Shown: positions 16,285 to 25,041, counted from the stretch's first letter. The stretch is 64,000 bases of DNA from Leptolyngbya sp. FACHB-60 (GCF_014695775.1 NZ_JACJOX010000023.1:1-64000), one strand, 5' to 3'. Numbers and translations: made by a program. Notes: generated from the sequence alone by a model not told the origin.

Positions 16285-17040
16285 ATGGGAATTTTCGTTG
16301 AAGCCGAGCCGTATCCATACCCCTACGATGGGGAGTTGCGGCCCGAAAATACGGCGCTGATTGTGATCGATATGCAGACCGATTTCTGCGGCATCGGCGG
16401 CTATGTAGACAAGATGGGCTACGACCTGTCGCTCACCCGTGCCCCCATTCAGCCAATCGCCAAGCTGCTGGAGGTGATGCGCGATCGCCACTTCACCATC
16501 ATCCACACCCGCGAGGGCCATCGTCCCGATCTGTCAGACCTGCCGGAGAACAAACAGTGGCGATCGCGGCAGATCGGCGCGGGCATTGGCGACCCCGGCC
16601 CCTGCGGGCGCATTTTGGTGCGCGGCGAACCCGGCTGGGAACTCATCCCCGAGCTGCAACCCCTGCCCGGCGAAGTGGTGATCGACAAACCCGGCAAAGG
16701 CTGCTTCTACGCCACCGATCTGGATTTAATTCTCACCCGCAAAGGCATTCGCAACCTTATTCTGGCGGGCATCACCACCGATGTGTGCGTTCACACCACC
16801 ATGCGCGACGCCAACGATCGCGGCTACGAGTGCCTATTGCTCTCTGACTGCACGGGCGCTACCGACTACAGCAACCACCTGGCCGCGCTGAAGATGGTCA
16901 AAATGCAGGGCGGTGTCTTCGGCGCGGTGGCCCATTCCGAAGCCCTGATCGAAGCTTTGGCCCATTCCGAAACGAGTTTTGGGGAGTTGGGCACTGCCCG
17001 CCCTACGGCTGTTCCGCAAGCGCACTCTACTTTCTCCTAA
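16285..17040 (+). CDS. Isochorismatase-superfamily cysteine hydrolase (biuret/ureide amidohydrolase-like)
   Basis: 251 residues from the ATG at 16285, which has a GGAGAG ribosome-binding site; a GTG at 16195 would start inside the palindromic repeat. The catalytic triad is visible: D29 (VIDMQTDF), K138 (KPGKGCF) and C168 ([10 protein letters not shown]). The conserved [20 protein letters not shown] and GEPGWE segments resemble biuret amidohydrolase and ureidoacrylate-type enzymes, which cleave a C-N bond of small ureides with ammonia release. The substrate is not proven. The gene is the first intact gene of a transporter/hydrolase cluster, and a paralogue lies at 19026-19757. The last ~25 residues (after ALAHSETS) look non-conserved. 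Confidence 0.85.
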   Translation: MGIFVEAEPYPYPYDGELRPENTALIVIDMQTDFCGIGGYVDKMGYDLSLTRAPIQPIAKLLEVMRDRHFTIIHTREGHRPDLSDLPENKQWRSRQIGAGIGDPGPCGRILVRGEPGWELIPELQPLPGEVVIDKPGKGCFYATDLDLILTRKGIRNLILAGITTDVCVHTTMRDANDRGYECLLLSDCTGATDYSNHLAALKMVKMQGGVFGAVAHSEALIEALAHSETSFGELGTARPTAVPQAHSTFS

Positions 17041-17065
17041 TCTTCCCATCACTCCCTACTCCCCT

Positions 17066-18580
17066 ATGAAAACCGCAGTTGCTGCACCGCAGACCAAAAC
17101 CGCCCCGCCCGAGCTAGAGGTGATCAACCTCACCAAACGCTTTGGCACCTTCACCGCCCTCGATCAGGTCTCGATCAAAGTCACCCCTGGCAGCTTTCAC
17201 GCCCTGCTGGGCGAAAACGGGGCCGGCAAAAGCACCCTAGTGAAATGCATCATGGGGTTTTATACCCCCACCTCGGGCGATGTACTAGTAGCCAAGCAGT
17301 CGCGCACCATTGCCAGTCCCAAGGATGCCCACCACTTCGGCATTGGCATGGTCTACCAGCACTTCACCTCGGTGCCCGCGATGACCGTGGCCGAAAACCT
17401 AGTGCTGTCGCGCTACGACAGCCCCCAGTGGATCAACTGGAAGACCGAGTACGATCGCCTCGACGCCTTCATGGCCACCTCGCCCTTTCAGATCGATCTG
17501 CGCACCCCCATCTCTCAGCTGGCGGCGGGCCAAAAGCAAAAGCTTGAAATTCTCAAGCAGCTGTACCTGAACAGCCGGGTGCTGATTCTCGATGAGCCCA
17601 CCTCGGTGCTCACCCCCGACGAAGCCGACGAAGTGCTGGGCCTGCTGCGGGAAGAAGTTACCGCTGGCCACCTTAGCGTGCTGATGATTTCCCACAAGTT
17701 TCGCGAGGTGATGGCCTTTACCGACGAGGTGACGGTGCTGCGCAAGGGGAAACTGGCGGGCCACGGCTACGTGCGCGATTTAACCGTCGATGACATGGCC
17801 CACATGATGCTGGGCGAAAAGAAAGAGGCCACCCCGGTCGCAAAGGTCGCGATCGCCGATTCGCGGCCTGTTTTAGAGCTCAAAGATCTCTGCGCCGATC
17901 GCGATAACGGCCTGCCCGCCGTGTGCAGCGCCAGCCTCATTGTCAACAGCGGCGAAATCGTCGGCATTGCGGGCGTCTCAGGCAACGGCCAGCGCCCCCG
18001 CCACAGCGGCGACATTCTCGTCAACGGCGAGCCCTACCAGCCGACCCGCAGAGAAATGGCCCGCCACCAGGTCTACACCCTGCCCGAAGAACCACTGCGC
18101 AACGCCTGCGTGCCCCACATGAGCGTGGCCGAAAACATGGCCCTGCGTACCTTCGACTGCCCACCCCAGGCCAGACACGGCTGGCTGCTCAGCCTCAGCA
18201 ACATTCGGCGCATGGCTGAGGGCTTAGTCCAGAGGTTTTCGGTTAAAACCCCGTCGGTTGATACCCCGGTGGGTCATCTCTCCGGTGGCAACGTGCAGCG
18301 CACCGTGCTGGCCCGCGAACTGTCGTCTACTAACATCAACCTGCTGATTGCCGCGAACCCCTGCTTTGGCCTCGACTTTTCTGCCGTTGACTACATTCAC
18401 AGCCAGATACTGGCTGCCCGCAATCGCGGCGTGGCGGTGCTGCTGGTGAGCGAAGATCTAGATGAGCTGCTGAAGCTGAGCGATCGCATTTTTGTGATCA
18501 GCACCGGCGAGCTAGTCTACGAAAGCCCCACCGCCACCGCCGACATCAAAACCCTGGGCCACAAAATGGCCGGACACTAA
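17066..18580 (+). CDS. ABC transporter ATP-binding protein, double NBD, nucleoside/simple-sugar type
   Basis: 504 residues from the ATG at 17066 (MKTAVAAPQ); a start at 16979 would overlap the hydrolase. NBD1 is complete: Walker A GENGAGKST, Q-loop VYQHF, Walker B VLILDEPTS, H-loop ISHKF; the signature is LAAGQKQK. NBD2 has GVSGNGQ immediately followed by PRHSGDILVNGEPY: roughly a dozen residues expected after GNGQ (the RELVE..LAG segment) are missing, apparently as an in-frame deletion. The rest (LPEEPLRNACVPHMSVAEN, LSGGNVQ) is intact. Such proteins energise uptake with two permeases and a BMP-family binding protein; here only a permease remnant (15824-16090) is present. Function of the transporter is therefore doubtful. 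Confidence 0.85.
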   Translation: MKTAVAAPQTKTAPPELEVINLTKRFGTFTALDQVSIKVTPGSFHALLGENGAGKSTLVKCIMGFYTPTSGDVLVAKQSRTIASPKDAHHFGIGMVYQHFTSVPAMTVAENLVLSRYDSPQWINWKTEYDRLDAFMATSPFQIDLRTPISQLAAGQKQKLEILKQLYLNSRVLILDEPTSVLTPDEADEVLGLLREEVTAGHLSVLMISHKFREVMAFTDEVTVLRKGKLAGHGYVRDLTVDDMAHMMLGEKKEATPVAKVAIADSRPVLELKDLCADRDNGLPAVCSASLIVNSGEIVGIAGVSGNGQRPRHSGDILVNGEPYQPTRREMARHQVYTLPEEPLRNACVPHMSVAENMALRTFDCPPQARHGWLLSLSNIRRMAEGLVQRFSVKTPSVDTPVGHLSGGNVQRTVLARELSSTNINLLIAANPCFGLDFSAVDYIHSQILAARNRGVAVLLVSEDLDELLKLSDRIFVISTGELVYESPTATADIKTLGHKMAGH

Positions 18581-18584
18581 CCCT

Positions 18585-18938
18585 ATGGAAACGATCCAAT
18601 CCACGATTTTGCCTGAGCTTTGGCAGTTGGCCCAGGCCAACAATTTACTCTGGGAACCCTTTCGCCCCGGCGTTGAGATCCACCGGCTCTATTCACCAGA
18701 GCCTAACGGGTCCGCCGCTGCCCTGCTGCGCTATCAGCCTGGGGCCAGCGTTCCCTACCATCGCCACACCGGCTTTGAGCATGTTTTGGTGCTCTCCGGC
18801 TCGCAAACCGACACTAACGGCACCTACACAGCGGGCACCCTGGTGATCAACCCTCCCGGCACCCGCCACACTGTCAGCAGCCTTGACGGCTGCATCGTTC
18901 TCGCCATCTGGGCCAAACCCGTCCAAATCGAAGAATAG
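18585..18938 (+). CDS. Cupin-domain protein (ChrR-like)
   Basis: 117 residues, a single cupin barrel. Metal-type residues are seen in PYHRHTGFEHVLVLSGS (HxH...E) and a second motif PPGTRHTV supplies another His. It starts 4 bp after the ABC ATPase stop, so it is probably translated with it. Similar small cupins occur in amide and ureide degradation clusters and as sensor domains like ChrR; the precise role is not deducible. Confidence 0.8.
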   Translation: METIQSTILPELWQLAQANNLLWEPFRPGVEIHRLYSPEPNGSAAALLRYQPGASVPYHRHTGFEHVLVLSGSQTDTNGTYTAGTLVINPPGTRHTVSSLDGCIVLAIWAKPVQIEE

Positions 18939-19025
18939 GGCTGATCTCACCCATCTTCCCGTTTTATGGCGAAGCATTGGGCAGACGCCGTCCGCCCCTA
19001 ACCCATCCACCCTTACCCATTCACC

Positions 19026-19757
19026 ATGCCCCTGCCCGCCCTACCCTACCTCTACCCCCTCCCCCCCACCGGCCTGGCGCTGCTCATCATCGACATGCAA
19101 CGCGACTTCATCGAGCCCGGCGGCTTTGGCGATGCCCTGGGCAACGATGTCACCCTGCTGCGATCGATCATTCCCAACGTCAAGGCGTTGCAGGAGGCGT
19201 TTCGGCGCTACCATCTGCCGATTTTTCAGACCGTAGAAGGGCATTTGCCAGATCTCTCAGACTGTCCCCCATCGAAGCGTGATCGCGGCAATGGCTCGCT
19301 CAAAATCGGCGATCGCGGCCCCATGGGGCGAGTTTTGGTGCTGGGCGAACCGGGCAACAGCATCATTCCCGAACTCGCGCCGTTGCCCAACGAGGTCATT
19401 ATTCCTAAACCCGGCAAGGGAGCCTTCTATGCCACTGAACTAGAGGCTCACCTCAAAGCCCAAGGCATTACCCACCTGATTATTACCGGCGTTACTACCG
19501 AAGTCTGCGTGCAGACCACCATGCGCGAGGCCAACGATCGCGGTTACGAATGCCTGCTGGTCGAAGATGCCACCGAGAGCTACTTTCCCGAATTTAAGCA
19601 GTCCACCCTCGAAATGGTGCGCGCCCAAGATGGCATCATCGGCTGGACGGGGCACACCAACGCGCTGCTCGGTGCCCTTGCGGCTCAGTATGAGGCTCCG
19701 GTAATAGTCCAGGGTTCGACCGCCGCAGAGTTTTCTGAGGCGATCGCCGCCTCTTAA
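19026..19757 (+). CDS. Isochorismatase-superfamily cysteine hydrolase, second copy
   Basis: 243 residues with triad D23 (IIDMQRDF), K131 (KPGKGAF) and C161 ([10 protein letters not shown]). It is a clear paralogue of the enzyme at 16285-17040 (shared [44 protein letters not shown]), but its acyl pocket region differs ([15 protein letters not shown]), suggesting another substrate. It lies 87 bp after the cupin on the same strand. The N-terminus is Pro/Tyr rich and short; no signal peptide. Confidence 0.85.
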   Translation: MPLPALPYLYPLPPTGLALLIIDMQRDFIEPGGFGDALGNDVTLLRSIIPNVKALQEAFRRYHLPIFQTVEGHLPDLSDCPPSKRDRGNGSLKIGDRGPMGRVLVLGEPGNSIIPELAPLPNEVIIPKPGKGAFYATELEAHLKAQGITHLIITGVTTEVCVQTTMREANDRGYECLLVEDATESYFPEFKQSTLEMVRAQDGIIGWTGHTNALLGALAAQYEAPVIVQGSTAAEFSEAIAAS

Positions 19758-19964
19758 ACCCCTTTAATTGTCCTGTGCGACCTTGTCACTCTGTCAAATC
19801 GAGGGTTTTTGGGTTATCCCTTCTGGCAGACAACATCACTTGCCTTTAATCGTTAAGGTCTGTAACGAAAGCGTTGTTAGCCTAACCTTTTCAAAACTTC
19901 AGTTCAGCTTGAACTCAGGTTTTGTCGGAAAAGCACAGTGCAGAACCTTACACAGGAAGTCCCC

Positions 19965-20417
19965 ATGACTAACTCAACTCTAGACGCGATTAAAGAGCCT
20001 CTACAACAGTTTGCAAACTTCGATGCTGACACCCAGCTAGCGCTGTTGTGGTACGGCTATTTAGACATCAAAGATCAGCTCAATCCTAACCCCGATAGCA
20101 AGGTAGAAGGAATGGGCCAAACCCTCTACGACCACATAGTCGTTCTGTCCAAAGATGACCAACTTCAGGCTCAGCGCGATATCGCCAACCGAGCTGATAC
20201 CGACATCAGCAAACTGTATGGTGCCCTCAGCCCCTCGTCGAAGCTAGAGACTTGGCTACTACTAGCCCAGGGTATGGAGTCGGGCGAGATCATTAACGTC
20301 CCCAGCGACTACTCCTTGCCTGAGAACACCCAGGGGTTTGTTGACCAAATTAAAGCCTTGGACTTTGAACAGCGGATTACCTTTACCCGCGACGCGGTCA
20401 CCGGTATGGGCGCGTAA
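19965..20417 (+). CDS. Helical carotenoid protein (OCP N-terminal-domain homologue)
   Basis: 150 residues from the ATG at 19965 (MTNSTLDAI), preceded by AGGAAG; an earlier GTG at 19938 would add nine residues. It matches the all-helical N-terminal domain of orange carotenoid protein over its whole length: DTQLALLWYGYLDI, QRDIANRADTDISKLYGALS, KLETWLLLAQGME and ITFTRDAVTGMG. There is no C-terminal (NTF2-like) domain, so it is a stand-alone HCP. HCPs bind a ketocarotenoid and quench singlet oxygen or, in some clades, phycobilisomes; the clade cannot be assigned by eye. CrtO at 58658-60316 could supply the pigment. A U-tract terminator lies about 207 bp downstream. Confidence 0.92.
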   Translation: MTNSTLDAIKEPLQQFANFDADTQLALLWYGYLDIKDQLNPNPDSKVEGMGQTLYDHIVVLSKDDQLQAQRDIANRADTDISKLYGALSPSSKLETWLLLAQGMESGEIINVPSDYSLPENTQGFVDQIKALDFEQRITFTRDAVTGMGA

Positions 20418-20623
20418 AAAGTCACTCTCGGGTAGCAGCAGATGCCCTCAATGGGCACCGGCTAATGAACCCTTTGGGGCTAGTTATTACTAGTCTGATG
20501 AGCATCAAAAATTGAGATGCTTGTAGACGGGTTAAATAGGTTTTGACCAAGCAGCAATTAGCTTTGCGAGGTTCCACTATTGGCCGATCTGTACGTTTGA
20601 ATTTGACAGAACAATAAACTCTA

Positions 20624-20657
20624 GGAGTTAGCCCGCTAGTGGTTGGCTCCTTTTTTA
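20624..20657 (+). terminator. Rho-independent terminator
   Basis: A 10-bp stem (20624-20633 with 20641-20650, three G-U pairs as RNA), 7-nt loop, then seven T's. It lies 207 bp after the helical carotenoid protein, so the transcript would carry a long 3' UTR or a separate small RNA. I see no gene in 20418-20623. Confidence 0.7.
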
Positions 20658-20837
20658 TTGAGCAGTTTAGCTATTGATGTGAAAAGTTGTCAGACAATGC
20701 TCTAGAGTTAAGCACTACGGATCGCCTATTTGTTAGCCCCGAATTTGACGAGAGGTTCGACCGGTTGTCCCTACCGAGCATCCTGTTTTGAATAGGGTTT
20801 AAGTAAGATTCAGCATCACCCGTCTATCATGATCGTT

Positions 20838-21043
20838 TTGACAGGGATCAAGTGGTGAGTAATCAAAATTCTCCATTAATTCCCCAGTAGCTACGCTTTC
20901 CCAGTCTTTCTAAAAAGGTTTCGAACAGTTCGAAAAACGACCATTCTGTCCATAGGCAGAACGGCAAAGATTTTAACGAAACCATTGACAGGGGGGGATT
21001 CGACGCGATACACCATGGGGGCATAGGGCAATAATAGTTGACA
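20838..21043 (+). promoter_or_regulatory. Upstream region of the bicarbonate-transport operon with three TTGACA boxes
   Basis: Between the terminator and the start at 21096 there is no gene. TTGACA occurs at 20838-20843, 20985-20990 and 21038-21043. The first is followed 16 bp later by TAATCA and the second 18 bp later by TACACC, so both could be promoters; the third is 52 bp from the start codon. Multiple starts would suit a CO2-responsive operon, but no CmpR/CcmR site was recognised. Confidence 0.35.
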
Positions 21044-21095
21044 GCATGCAAAGTTTGTTTAAGTTTCGGCGATATCTGCATCAGAAGAGGTGGAC

Positions 21096-22064
21096 ATGAA
21101 TGCCAACTTGATCGTGTCCAACATTCTGAATCCTCCAGTGCTATTTTTCTTTTTGGGAATGATAGCTGTTTTAGTTAAATCTGATTTAGAAATTCCGCCG
21201 CCAATTCCAAAGCTGTTTTCTCTGTATTTGCTGTTGTCGATTGGGTTTAAAGGTGGGGTTGAGCTAACTAAGAGTGGTATCAACCAGCAGGTAGTTCTGA
21301 CGATTTTGGCGGCGATCGTGATGGCCTGCGTCGTGCCGCTATACACATTTTTTATTCTACGGCTGAAGCTCGACACCTACGACTCAGCAGCGATCGCCGC
21401 CACCTACGGCTCGATCAGCGCCGTTACGTTCATTACGGCCAGCTCCTTCCTCACCGAGTTGGGCATGCCCTTCGACGGGTTTATGGTGGCCGCCCTAGCC
21501 CTAATGGAATCCCCCGCCATCATTGTCGGGCTGATTCTAGTGAACTTCTTCGCCAGGGACGAAGAGCGAGAATTTGTCTGGTCTGAGGTCCTGCGGGATG
21601 CCTTTCTAAACAGCTCAGTCTTTTTGTTGGTCGGCAGCTTAATCATCGGTGTGCTCACCGGAGAGCACGGTTGGGAAGTCTTGTCGCCCTTTACCCAGCA
21701 GATGTTCTACGGTGTGCTGACCTTCTTCTTGCTCGACATGGGCTTAGTCGCGGCCCGGCGCATTAAAGACTTGCAAAAAACCGGCTTGTTCCTAATTTCC
21801 TTTGCCATACTGATCCCAATACTGAATGCAGGCGTTGGATTGCTAATCGCCAGGGCGATCGATATGTCCCAAGGTAATGCCCTCCTATTTGCGGTGCTGT
21901 GTGCCAGCGCATCCTATATTGCGGTTCCAGCGGCCATGCGGCTAACGGTGCCCGAGGCCAACCCGAGCCTGTACGTTTCTACGGCTTTAGCGGTCACGTT
22001 TCCGTTCAACATTATTGTTGGAATTCCGCTTTATCTGTACGGCATTAACCTGTTGTGGAGCTAA
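21096..22064 (+). CDS. sbtA: Sodium-dependent bicarbonate transporter, SbtA family
   Basis: 322 residues from the ATG at 21096 with AGAGG five bases upstream (a GTG at 21090 sits on that site). About ten hydrophobic segments arranged as two inverted halves, with a charged loop near ARDEEREFVWSEV (about 150-163) between them. SbtA is the high-affinity Na+/HCO3- symporter of the cyanobacterial plasma membrane. This copy is shorter than Synechocystis SbtA (374 residues), mainly in the cytosolic loop, and may belong to a second subfamily. It is followed 4 bp later by the PII-like gene, the usual sbtA-sbtB order. Confidence 0.87.
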   Translation: MNANLIVSNILNPPVLFFFLGMIAVLVKSDLEIPPPIPKLFSLYLLLSIGFKGGVELTKSGINQQVVLTILAAIVMACVVPLYTFFILRLKLDTYDSAAIAATYGSISAVTFITASSFLTELGMPFDGFMVAALALMESPAIIVGLILVNFFARDEEREFVWSEVLRDAFLNSSVFLLVGSLIIGVLTGEHGWEVLSPFTQQMFYGVLTFFLLDMGLVAARRIKDLQKTGLFLISFAILIPILNAGVGLLIARAIDMSQGNALLFAVLCASASYIAVPAAMRLTVPEANPSLYVSTALAVTFPFNIIVGIPLYLYGINLLWS

Positions 22065-22068
22065 GCCC

Positions 22069-22380
22069 ATGCATCCTGTTAAAAAGATTGAGATTATTGC
22101 CAACTCCTTTGAGTTGGCCAAGATTTTAGACAGCCTGAAAAAATCAGGAGTTCATGGTCATGCGGTGATCCGCAACGTCGAAGGCGAGGGGCTGCGGGGC
22201 GGAAGCGAAGACCTCGACATGACTATGCTCGACAACGTCTACATCGTCGCGTTTTGCATGCCTGACGAAATCAAAACCGTAGCCGAGAACGTGCGGCCGC
22301 TGCTGAACAAATTTGGCGGCACCTGTTACATCTCCGATGTGATGGAAATTCGCTCCGTGAAATGTGTGGCGTCGCTGTAA
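22069..22380 (+). CDS. sbtB: SbtB-like PII-family regulatory protein
   Basis: 103 residues from the ATG at 22069. Ferredoxin-like PII fold: VKKIEIIANSFELAKILDSLKKSG, VIRNVEGEGLRGG, a T-loop region about 40-55 (SEDLDMTMLDN) and a C-terminal strand. SbtB proteins bind cAMP and adenine nucleotides and gate SbtA. The usual C-terminal CGPxGC redox loop of Synechocystis SbtB is absent; this protein ends at VKCVASL. Placement directly after sbtA supports the role. Nearest alternative is a generic PII-like protein. Confidence 0.8.
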   Translation: MHPVKKIEIIANSFELAKILDSLKKSGVHGHAVIRNVEGEGLRGGSEDLDMTMLDNVYIVAFCMPDEIKTVAENVRPLLNKFGGTCYISDVMEIRSVKCVASL

Positions 22381-22391
22381 GGAATTGAGTT

Positions 22392-23099
22392 ATGGACCAT
22401 AGCGATAGAGGTATCGATCGCCGCCGGGTACTGACTCTTGGCGGTGGATTGTTGGGGTTAGCGACGCTAGGGCCAGCAATCTGGCCGACAAAATCAGCGG
22501 CGGCAGCAACTTTAGCACCGTCATCCCTCAGCCCTGAAGAGGCGCTGCAGCGATTGATAGACGGCAACCAGCGGTTTACCGGGCACCACCTTGAACACCC
22601 CGACCAGTCGGAGGAGCGGGTGCTCGAGCTGACCCAGTCCCAGCATCCCTTTGCCACGGTGCTCAGCTGTGCCGACTCGCGGGTGGCAGCTGAGATCATC
22701 TTTGACCAGGGCCTGGGCGATATCTTTGATGTGCGAGTAGCGGGCAACATTGCCACGCCTGAGGTGGTGGGCAGCATTGAGTATGCTGTGGAGCTGCTAG
22801 AAACTCCGCTGCTGATGGTGCTGGGTCACGAGCGCTGTGGTGCAGTGACGGCAGCCGTGAAAAATGAACCGCTACCGGGAGATATCGGCACCTTTGTGCA
22901 GGCGATTTTGCCGGCGGTGAACCAGGTGAAGGGGCAGCCTGGGGATGCGGTGGACAACGCAGTGACGGCCAATGTGCGTTACCAAGTCGAGCAGGTTCTG
23001 ATGTCGTCGCTGGTGCGCGATCGCCAGCGGTCAGGCCAGCTTCAAGTGGTCGGTGCCCGCTACGACCTCGATACTGGCACCGTCACCCTAGTCACCTAA
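22392..23099 (+). CDS. Beta-carbonic anhydrase with predicted Tat signal peptide
   Basis: 235 residues. The N-terminus DRRRVLTLGGGLLGLATLG followed by a hydrophobic run and an SAAAA-type cleavage region (about residue 35-38) reads as a twin-arginine signal, so the enzyme should be periplasmic or lipid-side. The mature part has the zinc ligands and active-site dyad of beta-class enzymes: SCADSRV (CxDxR) and GHERCGA (HxxC). It interconverts CO2 and HCO3-. It starts 11 bp after the sbtB-like gene, so the three genes form an operon in which an exported CA sits with a bicarbonate symporter. Related to EcaB-type enzymes, though the symbol is not certain. Confidence 0.88.
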   Translation: MDHSDRGIDRRRVLTLGGGLLGLATLGPAIWPTKSAAAATLAPSSLSPEEALQRLIDGNQRFTGHHLEHPDQSEERVLELTQSQHPFATVLSCADSRVAAEIIFDQGLGDIFDVRVAGNIATPEVVGSIEYAVELLETPLLMVLGHERCGAVTAAVKNEPLPGDIGTFVQAILPAVNQVKGQPGDAVDNAVTANVRYQVEQVLMSSLVRDRQRSGQLQVVGARYDLDTGTVTLVT

Positions 23100-23104
23100 G
23101 GCGT

Positions 23105-24616
23105 TTACCGCAGCCTCTCCAGCAGATGATCGCCCACCCGCAGGGCATTGGCAATCACCGTCAGCGCTACCCCCACGCTAGCGCTGGAGGGCATAAAGCT
23201 GCTGTCGACCACATAGAGGTTATCTAGCTCGTGGGCGCGGCAGTTAATGTCGAGTACGGAGTTGGTGGGGTCAGTGCCCATGCGGCAGGTGCCACACTGG
23301 TAGGCCATCACCGACTGGGGCACTTCGCCGCGCGGGTGCAGGCCCGATCGCGAGAACAGGCTGCTGTCTTTTTCGACCGACTTGAGCACGTCAAGCCAGC
23401 GGTAGACAAGGCGATCGTGGGCCTCGGCATTGTTGGCGGTAAACGCCACCGAGAGCTTGCCGTCCTTCACCGTCACCCGGTTTTTGGGGTCGGGTAGCAC
23501 CTCGGTCATGGCCCACCAGGCGATCGATCGCGTCGCCAGCTGCTTGAGCCCAAAGTTGGGCAAGAACTTGGTAACCAGCGAAAGAACTGGCGGCGACTCG
23601 GCAAAAATCGCATCTTGCAGCACCCCGCCCATATTTTGAATGTGGCCCATGGGGTAGTCAACTTGGCTGTCGCCCCAGTAATAGTCGTTAATGCCCACAG
23701 AGCGCGGAAATTTTCCAGAGTTGGACTGGGCCGTGACCTGCACAATCGAACTCAGCTGAGTCTTCATCAAATTGCGACCCACCTGATCAGAGCTGTTTGC
23801 TAACCCGTTGGGGTGCTTCTCGTTGGCCGATTGCAGCAGCAGCGCCGCCGAATTCACTGCCCCGCAGGCCAGCACAACGATGTTGGCCATAAAGATATAG
23901 AGCTGTCCGTTGATCTCAGCCTGCACCGCCTTGACCGCTGTCCCTGCCGGGTTAGTGAGAATGCCGGTAACTTTAGCTGAGGTCTTGAGAGTAACGTTAC
24001 CAAAATCTAAAGCTGGATTGACCCCAAACACCTCGGCATCCCCGGTCGGATCATCTTCCCGCAGCGACAGCGATATTGGCAGCGGGTAGGGGTGGCAGCC
24101 CTGTTTAGCAATGCCCTCTACCACGGGCTGAATGGTGGGGTCGTGGGCGATCGCCGGATAGGCAAAATCCCCACTGCGATGCGGTTCTGTCGGATCTAAC
24201 CCGCCCTGACCATGCACCTGATACATCGCCTCAGCCTCACTGTAGTAAGGCTCAAAGTCGCTGTACTTAAAGCACCACTCGGGCGAAGTGCCGTCCTGAT
24301 GGTTCACCGTTTCAAAATCTTTTTCGCGCATGCGCTGCAGAGCAGCCCCGTAGATCTTGGTATTGCCGCCGATCGCATACTTCATCTGCGGCGTGAAGGG
24401 TTCACCTTCGCCGTCATACCACTGCTCGGGGGCGTGGTAGCGCTGCTTCTGAAAGATATCCACATCGCTGATGTTTTGCTCTTCGAGAGGCATCGAGCCG
24501 CCCCGTTCCAGCAGCAGAATCCGCTTACCCGAGGTTGCGAGTTTACGGGCCAGAGTGCCGCCTCCCGCTCCGGTACCGACAATGATCACGTCGTAGTGCT
24601 GGTCGTCGATAATCAT
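23105..24616 (-). CDS. GMC-family FAD-dependent oxidoreductase
   Basis: 503 residues. N-terminal FAD Rossmann motif VGTGAGGGTLARKLA with LLERGG at the end of the second strand; GGNTKIYGAALQRM matches the GMC signature region; the C-terminal part has YQCGTCRMGTDP and DSSFMPSSASVGVALTV, the usual GMC C-terminal active-site and FAD-binding segments. It oxidises an alcohol or sugar; substrate unknown. No signal peptide. It converges on the carbonic anhydrase gene with a 5-bp gap between stops. Similar proteins are often annotated as glucose-methanol-choline or cholesterol-oxidase-like. Confidence 0.87.
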   Translation of the reverse strand: MIIDDQHYDVIIVGTGAGGGTLARKLATSGKRILLLERGGSMPLEEQNISDVDIFQKQRYHAPEQWYDGEGEPFTPQMKYAIGGNTKIYGAALQRMREKDFETVNHQDGTSPEWCFKYSDFEPYYSEAEAMYQVHGQGGLDPTEPHRSGDFAYPAIAHDPTIQPVVEGIAKQGCHPYPLPISLSLREDDPTGDAEVFGVNPALDFGNVTLKTSAKVTGILTNPAGTAVKAVQAEINGQLYIFMANIVVLACGAVNSAALLLQSANEKHPNGLANSSDQVGRNLMKTQLSSIVQVTAQSNSGKFPRSVGINDYYWGDSQVDYPMGHIQNMGGVLQDAIFAESPPVLSLVTKFLPNFGLKQLATRSIAWWAMTEVLPDPKNRVTVKDGKLSVAFTANNAEAHDRLVYRWLDVLKSVEKDSSLFSRSGLHPRGEVPQSVMAYQCGTCRMGTDPTNSVLDINCRAHELDNLYVVDSSFMPSSASVGVALTVIANALRVGDHLLERLR

Positions 24617-24705
24617 AAAAGAATTCTCACTAGGGGGCTAGGAAAATGGGCTGGCTTAAACCGATTGGGGGTTAGAGAAGGTTGAGAGGGTGCAGCACAT
24701 CGCTG

Positions 24706-25041
24706 CTAAGCTACCGCAAATCCTGTGTAGGGTCTGACCGAAGGTTCTTGAAATCCGAGAACGATATCTGTTTCAGGTATTCCTGTCGCCACTAGTTCAT
24801 TGGCAATGCCGTCTTCAGTACCATCGCGTTGTACCCAAACTTTGCCGTTGCGAATTTCGATATGAATCAGGCACCCGTGGTGGTGGCGTTGGCCGTTCCA
24901 GCCTTCAGAGAGAATAATGTATTGGTCGGTGTCCGCGTCAAAGGCAGCGAGATTGCGGACATCGACATTAGCGTAGGCAAGACGGGTGTATGGATTCAAA
25001 ACCCTGCGAATAATCTGGCGATAGCTCTCTAAGGTATCCAT
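24706..25041 (-). CDS. xisI: XisI family protein (fdxN element excision controlling factor)
   Basis: 111 residues. The N-terminal MDTLESYRQIIRRVL, then ILSEGWNGQRHHHGCLIHIEIRNGKVWVQRDGTEDGIANELV-type blocks and the RPYTGFAVA end match XisI. XisH and XisI were found as controls of fdxN-element excision in Anabaena, but the pair is common in cyanobacteria without any excision element. It overlaps xisH by 13 bp, so it is translated downstream of it. No recombinase (XisF) or nif gene is in the window. Confidence 0.93.
   Translation of the reverse strand: MDTLESYRQIIRRVLNPYTRLAYANVDVRNLAAFDADTDQYIILSEGWNGQRHHHGCLIHIEIRNGKVWVQRDGTEDGIANELVATGIPETDIVLGFQEPSVRPYTGFAVA

Noticed and set aside
20863..21081. 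72-codon minus-strand frame upstream of sbtA
   Set aside because: Lies over the promoter-like region; no family pattern.
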